From positions 62,001 through 126,000 of the forward strand of contig CANNFX010000001.1 of NCBI GenBank assembly GCA_947504025.1: 64,000 nt of DNA. Direction: 5' to 3'. Shown one piece after another: positions 30,261-40,026 of this stretch (its first letter is position 1; each line of letters begins with the position of its first letter). This DNA comes from an uncultured Sphingomonadaceae bacterium (lineage in GTDB: Bacteria; Pseudomonadota; Alphaproteobacteria; Sphingomonadales; Sphingomonadaceae). A model generated the notes under the pieces. It saw nothing but the letters and a program-made list of their open reading frames with translations, was not told the DNA's origin and searched no databases. A program made the translations under genes and the position numbers.

Positions 30261-30829
30261 GGCCGTTCCGCCTTGAGCCGCTCGTCGAGGCGCCGTTCGA
30301 GCCGCGCCAATTGCCTCTTGCGTTTGCGGCCAATCCACCAACGCCAACCCCATCCAGACAGCACATAACCAAGCGCCGACGTAACGACAGCCAACACGAT
30401 AAAGCCGAACGCTGTTACACCTGCCAACTCAAAGAAAACCGCCAACGCCCCTTTATCATCTGCAAACTGTTCAGTGGCCACGCCGCCGACCGCAGCATCA
30501 ATGTTGAGGACCAACCGGCCAACTCTATTGGCCACGACTGCCCAAAACGGAAACGTGAACGGGTTTGTAACAAAGGTAACGAGAGCGGCCAGCGGAACAT
30601 TTGCCCGTGCAGGCAATGCCATGAATGCCGCCAAGAATATCTGGCCCAGTGGCACGATAAAGGCACAGAACAAGCCCAGCGACACGCCGCGCGGAACAGA
30701 ACGCCGGGTAAATCGCCACAATTCAGGGCTAAGGAACCGATGCGCGATCGGCGCGAGAAAGCGGTTGTCCGCCATCTGCTGCCGCGTCGGCATGTAACGT
30801 TCCGTCCAACTGCTGACGCGCTTCTTCAT
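30257..30829 (-). CDS. DUF2062 membrane protein
   Basis: A 190-aa protein with DUF2062. Residues 40-75 include PRGVSLGLFCAFIVPLGQI, residues 80-110 contain VTFVTNPFTFPFWAVVANRVG (the Asn-Pro-x-Thr motif typical of the domain), and a further membrane helix lies near 145-165. The C-terminal tail is strongly basic (RKRKRQLARLERRLDERL). Function unknown. Its stop overlaps the cckA start, so the two are coupled; this adjacency may reflect shared regulation rather than a common process. Confidence 0.85.
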   Translation of the reverse strand: MKKRVSSWTERYMPTRQQMADNRFLAPIAHRFLSPELWRFTRRSVPRGVSLGLFCAFIVPLGQIFLAAFMALPARANVPLAALVTFVTNPFTFPFWAVVANRVGRLVLNIDAAVGGVATEQFADDKGALAVFFELAGVTAFGFIVLAVVTSALGYVLSGWGWRWWIGRKRKRQLARLERRLDERLKAERP

Positions 30830-30940
30830 CGCGTTTCACACACACCTTTCAACGACCGGCAAAATGACGTCCTACCGGGCTTATGGCGAATATGCGCTGA
30901 ACGGCATTCTACGTAATCTGTCACACTTCCAAACATCTGC

Positions 30941-31423
30941 TCAACCACGGTCACGCATCAGACGCGCCTTGTCACGCTTCCAGTCACGATCTTTGGTCGT
31001 CTGGCGCTTGTCATGCGCTTGTTTGCCCTTAGCCAGCGCAAGCTCAATTTTCGCTCGCCCACGCGGGTTGAAGTAAATCGACAGCGGAACGAGCGTCATA
31101 CCTTTGCGCTCCACCGCTCCTGTGAATTTGCTAATCTCACGCGCGTTGAGCAACAATTTGCGGGGCCGCGTTGGCGTGTGGTTGTTGCGGTTGCCGTGAC
31201 TGAACTCGGGAATATTGGCGTTGATCAACCAGACTTCCCCGCCCTTCACTTCGGCATAACTTTCGGCGATCGAGCCTTCGCCAAAACGCAGGCTTTTCAC
31301 TTCGGTACCGGTCAGCGCGATACCCGCTTCGAACTTCTCTTCGATAAAATAGTCAAACTTGGCGCGGCGGTTTTCCGCTACGACCTTATGCTTTTCGAAA
31401 GTAGGAGTTTTAGGGCGGGCCAT
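30941..31423 (-). CDS. smpB: SsrA-binding protein SmpB
   Basis: Binds tmRNA and delivers it to stalled ribosomes for trans-translation. 160 aa from ATG 31421-31423 ([21 protein letters not shown]). Conserved stretches are [37 protein letters not shown] and [24 protein letters not shown], and the basic C-terminal tail ([19 protein letters not shown]). An upstream ATG at 31435 would add four residues. smpB is often next to dapA in alphaproteobacteria; here an S9 peptidase gene lies between them on the other strand. Confidence 0.96.
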   Translation of the reverse strand: MARPKTPTFEKHKVVAENRRAKFDYFIEEKFEAGIALTGTEVKSLRFGEGSIAESYAEVKGGEVWLINANIPEFSHGNRNNHTPTRPRKLLLNAREISKFTGAVERKGMTLVPLSIYFNPRGRAKIELALAKGKQAHDKRQTTKDRDWKRDKARLMRDRG

Positions 31424-31604
31424 TATCCAGCCCATCTAGGGAGTTTGTGCGCTGCATGAAAGGCCCGAAGACCTCAACTTCCAGCAGTAATTTCAGTTTT
31501 TCCGCACCTCTTATCATAAGAAGCATTGAAACATCACAATTGCGACCTTGCTTTCGCCCCTGCCGCTTTGCCATAAGTCACCCAATATATAGGGGACTTT
31601 AAAG

Positions 31605-33566
31605 ATGAAATCCGTATTTTCGAAAGCAAGCAGCACGTTCACCATTCTTAGCGTCGCCCTGCTCGCTTCAACTGCCGCCGCGCAAACCGCACCGCCGCTC
31701 AGCGCTTATGGCGAACTCCCCGAATTCGAACAGGCTGACCTGTCGCCAGAAGGCGATCTTGCACTGATCGCCACCATAAAAGGCAAGCGGTTGTTGATCG
31801 TGCTTGATGAAAATATGAAGGCGACCAATTCGATGGAAGTCGGCGACATCAAGGTACGCGGCCTCGATTGGGTCGGCGACGATGCTATTCTTCTCACGCG
31901 CAGTGACACCCAGGACCTCGGCAAACGATTTATCTCCGACAAAGCCGAGTTCTCAAACGTCATGATTGTCCCCGCCTCAGCCAATGGCGGCGAGGTCGAG
32001 ACTATCTTCAGCAACGAAAAGAAGATGCTCAACTCGATTCAGGGGAATTACGGGAAGCGGTTGATTGATGGCCGCTGGGTAGGCTTTTACGGCGGCTTGG
32101 AAATGACGCGCAACCAAGGCGGCAGCTACTTCGTAGGAAATTCGACTTCAGCGCTCTACGCAGTCGATCTTCTGACCAACAAATTCAAGAAGGTAGCCAA
32201 TCAGGCTGGCGATTACCGGATGTCGCGCGACTGGTTGCTTGATGGCTCTGGTAATGTGGTTGCCGTAGAAGAGTGGGTCCAGACTACCGGTAAATGGACG
32301 ATCGACAATGCCGAAGGCAAGGAAATCGCCACCGGCATCCAAAAACGTGGGCGGATCAATCTCGGCAGCTTGGGCCAAGACGGCACAACGCTGATTTACT
32401 CTGAAGCTGACGAAAACAACGACATGCAGTGGTTCGAAGTACCGCTGGATGGTTCCTCAAAGGCGGTACGGTGGCGCCCCGATGAAGATATCGGCTCGTT
32501 ATACATCGACCAAATCAGCGCCCACCTGATCGGGTATAGACTTGATGAAACGCGGGTGATGCCGACCTTTTTTGACCCTGCGAAACAAGCAGTAATCAAA
32601 AAAGTGTCTCAGGCCTTCGCCGGCAAAGACTTTTACCTAAGGGAATGGACGCCGGACTTTAGCCGCGTTGTGGTTGTGACCAAGGGTAACAAGGACAGCG
32701 GGACTTGGTATCTTGTCGATATGGATACGATGCGAGCAAGCCCGATCGGATCGGAACGCCCGCAGATCAGACCGGATCAGGTGGGTCCCATTTCCCGCGT
32801 CGAATATAAAGCCGGCGATGGTCTTGAACTGGACGGAATCCTGACTCTGCCACCGGGCCGTGAAGCGAAAAACTTGCCGCTAGTTATGCTGCCTCACGGC
32901 GGGCCATCTAGCCATGATACCGAGCGCTTCGATTGGTGGGCGCAAGGGATGGCATCACGTGGCTATGCTGTATTCCAGCCTAATTTCCGTGGTTCGACCA
33001 ATAAGGATCGGGCTTTCCAAGAAGCTGGTTTTGGTGAGTGGGGTAAGCTCATGCAAACCGACGTTTCAGATGGGATTACTGCACTGGCCGAAAAAGGTAT
33101 CGTCGACCCGGATCGCGTTTGCGTGGTCGGGGCTAGTTACGGCGGCTATGTCGCCCTGGCCGGTGTGACATTGCAAAAGGGCATCTACCGGTGCGCAGTG
33201 TCAGTTAATGGCGTTGCCGATATTCCAAAGCTGTATTCGACAGAGAAGAACCAGCGTGGAAGAAGCCGCTTTGCACGCACAAGCTTGCTCGAAGAGTTCG
33301 GCCCGGAAAATCTGCACCGTTCGATCTCGCCGCGTCATCAGGCTGCACGTGCCGATGCGCCTGTAATGATTATCCACGGACGCGACGATACAGTTGTTCT
33401 TTATGAGCAAGGCAAGGTTATGGCTGATGCTCTGCGAAGCGCCAACAAGCCGGTTGAATTCGTAGAATTGGAAGGCGAAGATCATTGGCTTTCAACAAGC
33501 GAAACCCGCCAGCGGATGCTCAGTGAACTGGTAGCCTTTGTAGAAAAACATAATCCAGCGGACTAG
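31605..33566 (+). CDS. S9 family prolyl oligopeptidase-like peptidase
   Basis: Exported serine peptidase of 653 aa: signal peptide to about residue 25 (SVALLASTAAAQ), a beta-propeller-like N-terminal half, and an alpha/beta hydrolase half. The nucleophile motif is GASYGGYVALAG; downstream Asp and His are in HGRDDTVVL and GEDHWLS. PLVMLPHGGPSSHDTERFDWW and QPNFRGSTN form the oxyanion region. It probably cleaves acylated or Pro-containing peptides in the periplasm (dipeptidyl/acylaminoacyl peptidase group); specificity is not readable. It stands alone, divergent from smpB and convergent with dapA. Confidence 0.9.
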   Translation: MKSVFSKASSTFTILSVALLASTAAAQTAPPLSAYGELPEFEQADLSPEGDLALIATIKGKRLLIVLDENMKATNSMEVGDIKVRGLDWVGDDAILLTRSDTQDLGKRFISDKAEFSNVMIVPASANGGEVETIFSNEKKMLNSIQGNYGKRLIDGRWVGFYGGLEMTRNQGGSYFVGNSTSALYAVDLLTNKFKKVANQAGDYRMSRDWLLDGSGNVVAVEEWVQTTGKWTIDNAEGKEIATGIQKRGRINLGSLGQDGTTLIYSEADENNDMQWFEVPLDGSSKAVRWRPDEDIGSLYIDQISAHLIGYRLDETRVMPTFFDPAKQAVIKKVSQAFAGKDFYLREWTPDFSRVVVVTKGNKDSGTWYLVDMDTMRASPIGSERPQIRPDQVGPISRVEYKAGDGLELDGILTLPPGREAKNLPLVMLPHGGPSSHDTERFDWWAQGMASRGYAVFQPNFRGSTNKDRAFQEAGFGEWGKLMQTDVSDGITALAEKGIVDPDRVCVVGASYGGYVALAGVTLQKGIYRCAVSVNGVADIPKLYSTEKNQRGRSRFARTSLLEEFGPENLHRSISPRHQAARADAPVMIIHGRDDTVVLYEQGKVMADALRSANKPVEFVELEGEDHWLSTSETRQRMLSELVAFVEKHNPAD

Positions 33567-33592
33567 TTTGTAAGTTATCGGTCACAGTGCGT

Positions 33593-33627
33593 TCGGGCAG
33601 CCTGGTTTTCTGACTAGCGCTGCCCGA
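33593..33627. terminator. Inverted repeat between convergent genes, possible two-way terminator
   Basis: TCGGGCAGC (33593-33601) and GCTGCCCGA (33619-33627) form a perfect 9-bp stem around a 17-nt T-rich loop, between the S9 peptidase and dapA stops. No good T-run follows on either side, so efficiency is uncertain. Confidence 0.4.
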
Positions 33628-33661
33628 TTGCCTTCCGGATCACATCTGCAAGCTGTCCAGG

Positions 33662-34543
33662 CTAGATCAGCCCGGCATGCACCAATGCCTTGTCCACCGC
33701 CTCACGCGCCGTCGCATTGGCCTTAGTGAGTGGCAGGCGAACCTCATCGGTGAACCAGCCGTGCACCTGGCTGAGTGCATATTTTACGGGACCAGGGCTC
33801 GAATCTTCGAACATCGCGTAATGTAACGGATAAAGTCTGTCGTTGAGCTGCCGCGCTTTGGCGAAGTCGTTGGTTGCGCAGGCTTGCTGGAAATCGGCGC
33901 ACAAAGCCGGTGCGACATTGGCTGTTACCGAGATGCAGCCCCGTGCGCCTGCAGCGTTGGCCGGCAACGACAGTTCATCATCACCCGACAATTGGCAAAA
34001 ATCGCGGCCGATCCCCATGCGGTGATCAGTTACACGCGACAAATCACCGCTGGCATCCTTGATCGCAACGATGCTGTCGGGGAATTTCTCGGCCAACTCG
34101 CAAACGGTTTCAGGTTTGAGGTCAGTCACCGTGCGGCCGGGCACATTATAGAGCACGATTGGCAAATCGCTATTCTCAGCAAGGTAGCTGAAATGAGCAA
34201 TCAGGCCTTCCTGACTGGGCCGGTTGTAATAGGGAGCAACGCACAGGCCAGCAGTGCAGCCGGTTTTGTGAGCGAATTTCATGTGTAGCAACGCATTTTG
34301 CGTATCGTTGCTGCCGCAGCCAGCAATAATCGGCACACGCCCAGCGGCCTGCTCGACGCAGATTTCGATCACACGGTGATGCTCAGCATTGCTCAGAGTC
34401 GACGCCTCACCGGTCGTTCCGCAAGGGACCAAACCATTACTGCCATTGTCGATCTGCCAGTCAATCAGCTTACGAAAAGCTGCTTCATCTAACGTTCCAC
34501 CGCGAAAAGGAGTCGCAAGGGCGGGAATCGAGCCGGAAAACAT
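33662..34543 (-). CDS. dapA: 4-hydroxy-tetrahydrodipicolinate synthase
   Basis: Condenses pyruvate with aspartate semialdehyde in lysine and diaminopimelate synthesis. 293 aa. Class I aldolase features: the N-terminus MFSGSIPALATPF, GLVPCGTTGEASTL, catalytic Tyr in VLYNVPGRT, and the Schiff-base Lys in VAIKDASGD. LSGDDELSLPANAAGARGCISVTANVAP is also conserved. It is divergent from the lytic transglycosylase gene, 100 bp apart. Lysine feedback sites are not resolvable from sequence. Confidence 0.96.
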   Translation of the reverse strand: MFSGSIPALATPFRGGTLDEAAFRKLIDWQIDNGSNGLVPCGTTGEASTLSNAEHHRVIEICVEQAAGRVPIIAGCGSNDTQNALLHMKFAHKTGCTAGLCVAPYYNRPSQEGLIAHFSYLAENSDLPIVLYNVPGRTVTDLKPETVCELAEKFPDSIVAIKDASGDLSRVTDHRMGIGRDFCQLSGDDELSLPANAAGARGCISVTANVAPALCADFQQACATNDFAKARQLNDRLYPLHYAMFEDSSPGPVKYALSQVHGWFTDEVRLPLTKANATAREAVDKALVHAGLI

Positions 34544-34643
34544 GGACTTTATCCTTCAATTGAGAGACGGAATCGACGAAGCGATTTTCTTCGCCACACC
34601 TATCCGTTATCATTCAGCGCCTGATAAGGAGCCGACCTCTACA

Positions 34644-36611
34644 ATGTCCAGCATGGTCAACAAACGTTTCATTACACTCGCCGCCCTGCTTACCACTGGT
34701 TTGACAGTATCTGTCCCATTGGCAGCACAGCAAACCACCGTTGCCGGGGCCAGCGAATGGGACCAAGCGCGCTCAAATTTGGTTGCAAGACAGCCGGGAC
34801 GGATATCCCAAGCGGTCAATCGCTGGGAACAGCTAACTTCCAACAGCAAACTTGGTTTTGATGACTATGCCGGGTTCATCCTGGCCTATCCCGGATTCCC
34901 GCGTGAGGCCCGTTTGCGCGGCTATGCCGAGAAGGCGCTGGACAGCGAACCGGTTTCGCCTGACCGCTTGGTAGCGTTCTTCGACAAGCATCCGCCGTTG
35001 GGCAACTCTGCCCGGGCTCGTTATGCGCTGGCATTGAATTCACTGAACCGCCCTGAAGCTTCGGAAGAAGCGCGCAAGGCGTGGCGTAGCGGCAAGATGA
35101 GCGGCCCTTCTGAAGCCTATATGGTGGGCCTGTTCTCAAGCCGCTTCACAATGGATGATCACGACCAACGGATGAACGCGCTATTATGGGACCGCGACAC
35201 TGAAGCAGCACGGCGCCAGATCAATTTCGTTTCACCAGGCAAGCGTGAACTTTTTGCCGCACGCCTCGCTATTCTCTCAGGCGGTGAACCGACATCCCTG
35301 CCCTCGGGCGTGATCCGCGATCCGGGCTATGTTTATAACCGCGTCCGTGATTGGCGTGGCTCCAACCAAATGCACCGCGCGGTCAGCCTGCTCGAAAGTC
35401 GGCCCAAATTTGATATTCAACCCCATAATCCTGAGGTGTTGCTGGGCGAAATGTTGCGCGCAGCCAAGGCGACCGGCGGCGCACGTCAGGCACAACGCAT
35501 TGCTGCCTCGGTCGATGATCTCTTCGCGCCGAATGCTGACATCAGTAAGATGAGCTACCGTATCCGCGACGATTACACGACGTTGATGTGGCTAGGCGGC
35601 ACGAAATCGCTCTGGTCACTGGGTGATGCGGCATCTGCTGCGCCGCTATTTTACCGCTATGGCGCATCAGCGCGTACGCCGCAGACCCGGTCCAAGGGCT
35701 TTTATTGGGCGGGACTCGCCGCCGCAAAGGCTGGCGACGGCGCCAATGCAAATCGCTACTTCGAAATGGCTGCGAAATATCCACAACGCTTCTACGGAAT
35801 GTTGGCGCATGAGAAACTGGGCCGTTCGCTTCCCGATCTCACCAGTCTGACTACAGCACAGCCAACAGCCGAAGAACGTGCAAAGCTGAATTCTGCACCG
35901 ATCACTTCTGCAGTGAGTGAAGTTGCCCGTAACGCCCCTTGGCGTACAGGCATCTGGTTCTACCGCGAACTCGCCGACCAAGCTGATACAGCAGGTGAAC
36001 ATATACTCGTCGACGAACTTGCGCGCACATTGGGTCGCCGCGACCTGGCCGTGATCAATGGTGAAGCCGCCGCAGTTGACGGGCACGCTGGTTTCACCCC
36101 CCTCGCCTTCCCGACATTACAGACACCCCGGGGTAGTAATTGGACGATGGTCCACGCGATCGCGCGTCAGGAGAGCCAATTTGCCCAGAATGCAATCAGC
36201 CATGCTGGTGCCCGCGGGTTGATGCAACTGATGCCCGGCACCGCCCGTGAACAAGCCGGAAAATTGGGCATGCGTTATATGTCGGCAAATCTGATCGACA
36301 GCCCGAGTTACAACATCCGGCTTGGCGATTCCTACTTCGCGCGGATGATGAGCTACTACGGCGGTGCATATCCGCTAGCGATCGCGGCCTATAACGCCGG
36401 TCCGGGTAATGTGAACAAGTGGCTTCGCCGTAATGGTGATCCGCGCAAGGGCAGCATTTCTTACGTCGATTGGATTGAAAAAATTCCGATCTTCGAAACC
36501 AAAAATTACGTCCAGCGCGTGGTCGAGAATGCTGTCGTCTACGAACACATGCATCCGGAAAAACTTCGCGGCGCACGGCCTAAGCGGGCCAGCCAGTTCC
36601 TTGCGCGATAA
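34644..36611 (+). CDS. Soluble lytic murein transglycosylase (Slt70-like)
   Basis: Cleaves the glycan strand of peptidoglycan with formation of 1,6-anhydromuropeptides. 655 aa from ATG 34644; AAGGAG lies 12 bp upstream and ATG 34653 is an alternative. The frame is open further upstream, but that part overlaps dapA antisense and shows no protein character. A signal peptide (to about residue 28) is followed by a helical superhelix and the C-terminal SLT domain: catalytic E510 in AIARQESQFAQNAISHAGARG, LMQLMPGTAREQAG, NIRLGDSYFARMM and AIAAYNAGPGNVNKW. The products are the substrates of AmpG (a likely copy starts this window). Confidence 0.9.
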   Translation: MSSMVNKRFITLAALLTTGLTVSVPLAAQQTTVAGASEWDQARSNLVARQPGRISQAVNRWEQLTSNSKLGFDDYAGFILAYPGFPREARLRGYAEKALDSEPVSPDRLVAFFDKHPPLGNSARARYALALNSLNRPEASEEARKAWRSGKMSGPSEAYMVGLFSSRFTMDDHDQRMNALLWDRDTEAARRQINFVSPGKRELFAARLAILSGGEPTSLPSGVIRDPGYVYNRVRDWRGSNQMHRAVSLLESRPKFDIQPHNPEVLLGEMLRAAKATGGARQAQRIAASVDDLFAPNADISKMSYRIRDDYTTLMWLGGTKSLWSLGDAASAAPLFYRYGASARTPQTRSKGFYWAGLAAAKAGDGANANRYFEMAAKYPQRFYGMLAHEKLGRSLPDLTSLTTAQPTAEERAKLNSAPITSAVSEVARNAPWRTGIWFYRELADQADTAGEHILVDELARTLGRRDLAVINGEAAAVDGHAGFTPLAFPTLQTPRGSNWTMVHAIARQESQFAQNAISHAGARGLMQLMPGTAREQAGKLGMRYMSANLIDSPSYNIRLGDSYFARMMSYYGGAYPLAIAAYNAGPGNVNKWLRRNGDPRKGSISYVDWIEKIPIFETKNYVQRVVENAVVYEHMHPEKLRGARPKRASQFLAR

Positions 36612-36618
36612 TATAAGC

Positions 36619-37107
36619 ATGAAACTTGGAATTTTGGCTTTGGCAGTCTTGGCCATCGCTGCGCCCGCCGCAGCGAAAGACAGCCTTGGTGTCTTCGACA
36701 GCTGGGCCGCATTCCGCGACAGAGAAACGCCGCGCTGTTATGCAATTGCGAAAGCCCGCAACAACAACCGATCTGCAGCATACAAGCCTTATGCAACAGT
36801 CGGCACATGGCCGAAGCGCGGCATTCGTGGGCAGGTCCATTTTCGCTTGTCAAACAAGCTGGCAACGGGCTCAAAAATCACGTTGAGGATTAGCGACAAG
36901 AGCTTCGCTCTAACTGGCGGTGGCACGGATGCCTGGGCGCAAGACAAGACTATGGACGCCGCCATCGTGGCCGCCATGCGGTCAGCAAACCAAATGTCCC
37001 TTCGGGCGCAAGGCGCATCCGGCGGAAACATCGTCAACACATACAATCTCGGCGGTGCAGCCACCGCGATGGATGCCGCAACAGTGGGCTGTGCTAGCCT
37101 GCGATAA
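36619..37107 (+). CDS. Exported small protein, IalB-like family suspected
   Basis: A 162-aa protein with a clear signal peptide (MKLGILALAVLAIAAPAAAK, cut after AAA). The mature part begins with GVFDSWAAFRDRETPRCYAIAKA. The pattern, one early Cys and one Cys near the C-terminus (VGCASLR) plus alternating beta stretches, resembles invasion-associated-locus B proteins, but I am not certain. ATG 36619 lies eight bases after the lytic-transglycosylase stop, so the two genes are probably co-transcribed. Confidence 0.7.
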   Translation: MKLGILALAVLAIAAPAAAKDSLGVFDSWAAFRDRETPRCYAIAKARNNNRSAAYKPYATVGTWPKRGIRGQVHFRLSNKLATGSKITLRISDKSFALTGGGTDAWAQDKTMDAAIVAAMRSANQMSLRAQGASGGNIVNTYNLGGAATAMDAATVGCASLR

Positions 37108-37176
37108 TCGAGGGCAAGCCTAGTCCGGCCTCCCCGTTACTCGACTTCCTTTGCCAATCTCGCGGCTGCAACCTAT

Positions 37177-38463
37177 ATGGCGGGAATGTCCGACACTTCA
37201 TTGATGCAAATACCGGGTCAGGTTGATCCCGTGACCGTTCCACGCGAGATCACCCCGCGCGAGGATGGCCGTATCGACCTGATCGGTGTGCCACGCAAGC
37301 GCATAGCCGAGATATTTGCCGAGGCCGGTCTCGACGCGAAGCAGGCAAAATTGCGTGCCAAGCAGACCTATCATTGGCTGTATCACCGTGGCGTGACTGA
37401 CTTCGAGCAGATGACCGATCTCGGTAAAGCCATGCGCCCATGGCTAGCCGAACGGTTTGTACTCGGTCGTCCCGACATCGTTGAAGCGCAAATTTCGAAT
37501 GATGGCACTCGTAAATGGCTACTTAAAACCACTGACGGCCATGAATATGAAATGGTATTTATCCCTGACGCGACACGCGGTACATTATGCGTGTCTAGCC
37601 AGATCGGCTGCACACTCAATTGCACCTTCTGCCACACGGGCACGATGCGCCTGGTCCGCAACCTGACACCGGGTGAGATCGTTGGACAGGTTATGCTTGC
37701 CCGCGACGCCTTAGGTGAATGGCCGAAAGGCCGGATGGACGTTCCAGAAGGCGATGGGGCGGACGACGAGAGTGAAAGTGAAACTGAATACTCCGCAGAT
37801 GGCCGCTTGCTCACTAACATCGTAATGATGGGTATGGGCGAGCCGCTATACAATTTCGACAATGTCCGCGATGCGTTGAAGCTGGTTATGGACGGCGAAG
37901 GCCTCGCCCTCTCCAAACGTCGGATCACGCTCTCCACCAGCGGCGTTGTGCCGCTGATGGAACGCTGCGGCGAAGAACTCGGCGTAAATCTCGCAGTCTC
38001 ACTTCACGCGACAAACAAACCGGTGCGCGACGAAATTGTGCCGATCAACCGCAAATACGGCTTGCACGAACTGCTCAACGCCTGCGCCGAATATCCCAGC
38101 GCCTCGAACTCACGCCGGATCACGTTTGAATATGTGATGCTGAAGGACAAGAACGATAGCGACGAAGACGCACGCGAGCTCGTTCGTCTGATTGAACAAT
38201 ATGATCTGCCTGCAAAGGTGAATCTGATCCCGTTCAACCCGTGGCCAGGTTCAGTCTATGAGTGCTCAACGCCAGAACGGATCAAGAGCTTCTCCGCCAT
38301 CGTTTTTGACGCTGGTATCAGCGCACCAATCCGCACGCCGCGTGGCCGCGACATTGATGCCGCCTGCGGACAGCTTAAAACTTCTGCGGAGAAGAAGAGC
38401 CGGGCACAGCTTGACCGTGAAGCCGCTGCAAATGTGAAAGCCGAGGCCGACTCCACCGCATGA
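37177..38463 (+). CDS. rlmN: Dual-specificity 23S rRNA/tRNA (adenine-C2) methyltransferase RlmN
   Basis: Radical-SAM enzyme that makes 2-methyladenosine at 23S A2503 and tRNA A37. 428 aa. The 4Fe-4S motif is C145-x3-C149-x2-C152 ([12 protein letters not shown]). The protein also has [36 protein letters not shown] and the late DIDAACGQL with a catalytic Cys. An acidic, serine-rich insertion ([20 protein letters not shown], about residues 190-209) is absent from E. coli RlmN. ATG 37177 is taken; ATG 37186 (MSDTSLMQI) is also possible. Its stop overlaps the MOSC gene start (ATGA). Confidence 0.95.
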   Translation: MAGMSDTSLMQIPGQVDPVTVPREITPREDGRIDLIGVPRKRIAEIFAEAGLDAKQAKLRAKQTYHWLYHRGVTDFEQMTDLGKAMRPWLAERFVLGRPDIVEAQISNDGTRKWLLKTTDGHEYEMVFIPDATRGTLCVSSQIGCTLNCTFCHTGTMRLVRNLTPGEIVGQVMLARDALGEWPKGRMDVPEGDGADDESESETEYSADGRLLTNIVMMGMGEPLYNFDNVRDALKLVMDGEGLALSKRRITLSTSGVVPLMERCGEELGVNLAVSLHATNKPVRDEIVPINRKYGLHELLNACAEYPSASNSRRITFEYVMLKDKNDSDEDARELVRLIEQYDLPAKVNLIPFNPWPGSVYECSTPERIKSFSAIVFDAGISAPIRTPRGRDIDAACGQLKTSAEKKSRAQLDREAAANVKAEADSTA

Positions 38464-39104
38464 AACTCCGCGTTGAATCGCTAATGGTCGGCGGGCCCGT
38501 TCCCTTTCGCGGCGAGGAAATGAGCGCGATTGCCAAACATCCGGTCGGCGGACCGGTGATGATCACACATCTGGGATTAAAGGGTGATGCACAAGCTGAC
38601 CTGGTACATCACGGCGGTACCGACATGGCCGTGCATCTATACCCAGCGGACCACATCTCATTCTGGCGCGGCGAACTAGGCGACCATTCACTATTTGCTG
38701 ATCCGGGCGCCTTTGGTTCGAATATCGAAACCAGCGGAATCACTGAAGACCATGTGCTGATCGGCGACCGCTTTCGCATTGGAACAGCGCTGTTAGAGGT
38801 CAGCCAACCGCGCAAACCATGCTGGAAGATCGAACACCGCTTTGGTGAAAAGGGCATGGTCGCCGCGATTACGAGAACCGGGCGCTGTGGTTGGTATTAT
38901 CGGGTAGTGGAAGAAGGCGTTGCCGAAGCAGGTGACAAACTGGAAAGAACTGATCGCGGCCATGACGGATGGAGTATCAAACGTGTATTCTTGTCCGTGT
39001 ACGGCAAAGGCAGTGAAGACAACGCAGAAGATCTGCGAGCGATCATGCAGCTCCAAAAGCTCTCTGAGGACTGCCGTGCGAAAGCGCTGAAGCGGATCGG
39101 CTGA
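38460..39104 (+). CDS. MOSC domain-containing protein
   Basis: A 214-aa MOSC-domain protein (YiiM-like). The domain is named after molybdenum cofactor sulfurase C-termini and is thought to handle sulfur or bind the molybdenum cofactor; YiiM-type proteins take part in reductive detoxification of N-hydroxylated compounds. Family features are [26 protein letters not shown] and the conserved Cys in [16 protein letters not shown]. The start overlaps the rlmN stop by four bases. A molybdoenzyme operon lies 2 kb downstream, but a link is speculative. Confidence 0.85.
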   Translation: MKLRVESLMVGGPVPFRGEEMSAIAKHPVGGPVMITHLGLKGDAQADLVHHGGTDMAVHLYPADHISFWRGELGDHSLFADPGAFGSNIETSGITEDHVLIGDRFRIGTALLEVSQPRKPCWKIEHRFGEKGMVAAITRTGRCGWYYRVVEEGVAEAGDKLERTDRGHDGWSIKRVFLSVYGKGSEDNAEDLRAIMQLQKLSEDCRAKALKRIG

Positions 39105-39261
39105 CCCCTTCACCCTTTCCTACGGCGCTGTGATGTGCTTCAACCGTAGCAATGAAAAACTCCCTCAAATCCGCTAAAAACACTGTTCAATTGGCGGCAC
39201 AGCAGGGGACAGCGGGTATTTTCGTTAGACTGTGTAACATGTGTCACTTTGGCAGCGCGGC

Positions 39262-40026
39262 ATGACACTTCCGGCAGTTTTGATCACGGGCGGGGCCAAG
39301 CGGCTGGGTGCAGCAATGGCGCAGCAATTCGCTGCGGATGGTTGGCATGTTGTGATCCACTACCGATCATCACGGAAGGCTGCCGAAGCCTTGGCAACCT
39401 CCTTGCCTTCAGCCGAAACAATCGCATGCGACCTTGCCGATGGCGACGCCGCTGTAGCGATGGTGGAAAAGCTGGCAGCGCGGATGCCCGACTGGCGCGC
39501 ACTGGTAAACTCAGCATCAATTTTCAGTTACGATTCTGTAACCGAACTCGACCCAGACGCGAATAGGCAGGCGATGCAGATAAATGCTCTCAGCCCAGTG
39601 CGTATGACGCAAACCTATCTCGCCAACTCGAAGACGCCGCATGGGAGACGGGTTGTCCAAATTCTTGACCAAAAGCTCGCCAATCCAAACCCGGACTTCT
39701 TTAGCTATACGATGAGCAAGCATGCGCTCGCCGCGACCATTCCGATGCAGGCGATGGCACCTCAGCGCACATCAGATCGCATCTATGGGCTTGCACCGGG
39801 GGCAATCCTCGCCAGCCATGATCAAACTGAGCAGGAAGCCGAAGTCTCTCATTTGCGAAACCTCCTGCGCCGGCGGACATGGCCGGATGAAGTGGCGAAA
39901 ACGGCGGTGTTTCTAGCGGGCGGGCACGTTGCAAGCGGAGCGACGATTTATGTGGATTCCGGTCAACACCTACTCTCCCAATCACGCGACGTCATTTACC
40001 TCGAACGTGAAGGGCTGACAGCTTGA
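39262..40026 (+). CDS. SDR-family reductase, pteridine reductase-like (FolM/PTR1 type)
   Basis: Short-chain dehydrogenase of 254 aa. The nucleotide-binding motif is TGGAKRLG rather than the usual TGxxxGxG; this TGxxxRxG form, with HYRSS at the NADP-binding strand end, is typical of pteridine reductases. NSASIF takes the place of the NAG motif, and the catalytic pair is Y-x-x-x-K in YTMSKHAL. The role would be reduction of dihydrobiopterin/dihydromonapterin-type pterins with NADPH. ATG 39262 begins the conserved sequence; GTG 39241 would add seven residues. Its stop overlaps the next start (ATGA), the first link of a three-gene operon with a cytochrome b and a molybdoenzyme. Confidence 0.8.
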   Translation: MTLPAVLITGGAKRLGAAMAQQFAADGWHVVIHYRSSRKAAEALATSLPSAETIACDLADGDAAVAMVEKLAARMPDWRALVNSASIFSYDSVTELDPDANRQAMQINALSPVRMTQTYLANSKTPHGRRVVQILDQKLANPNPDFFSYTMSKHALAATIPMQAMAPQRTSDRIYGLAPGAILASHDQTEQEAEVSHLRNLLRRRTWPDEVAKTAVFLAGGHVASGATIYVDSGQHLLSQSRDVIYLEREGLTA

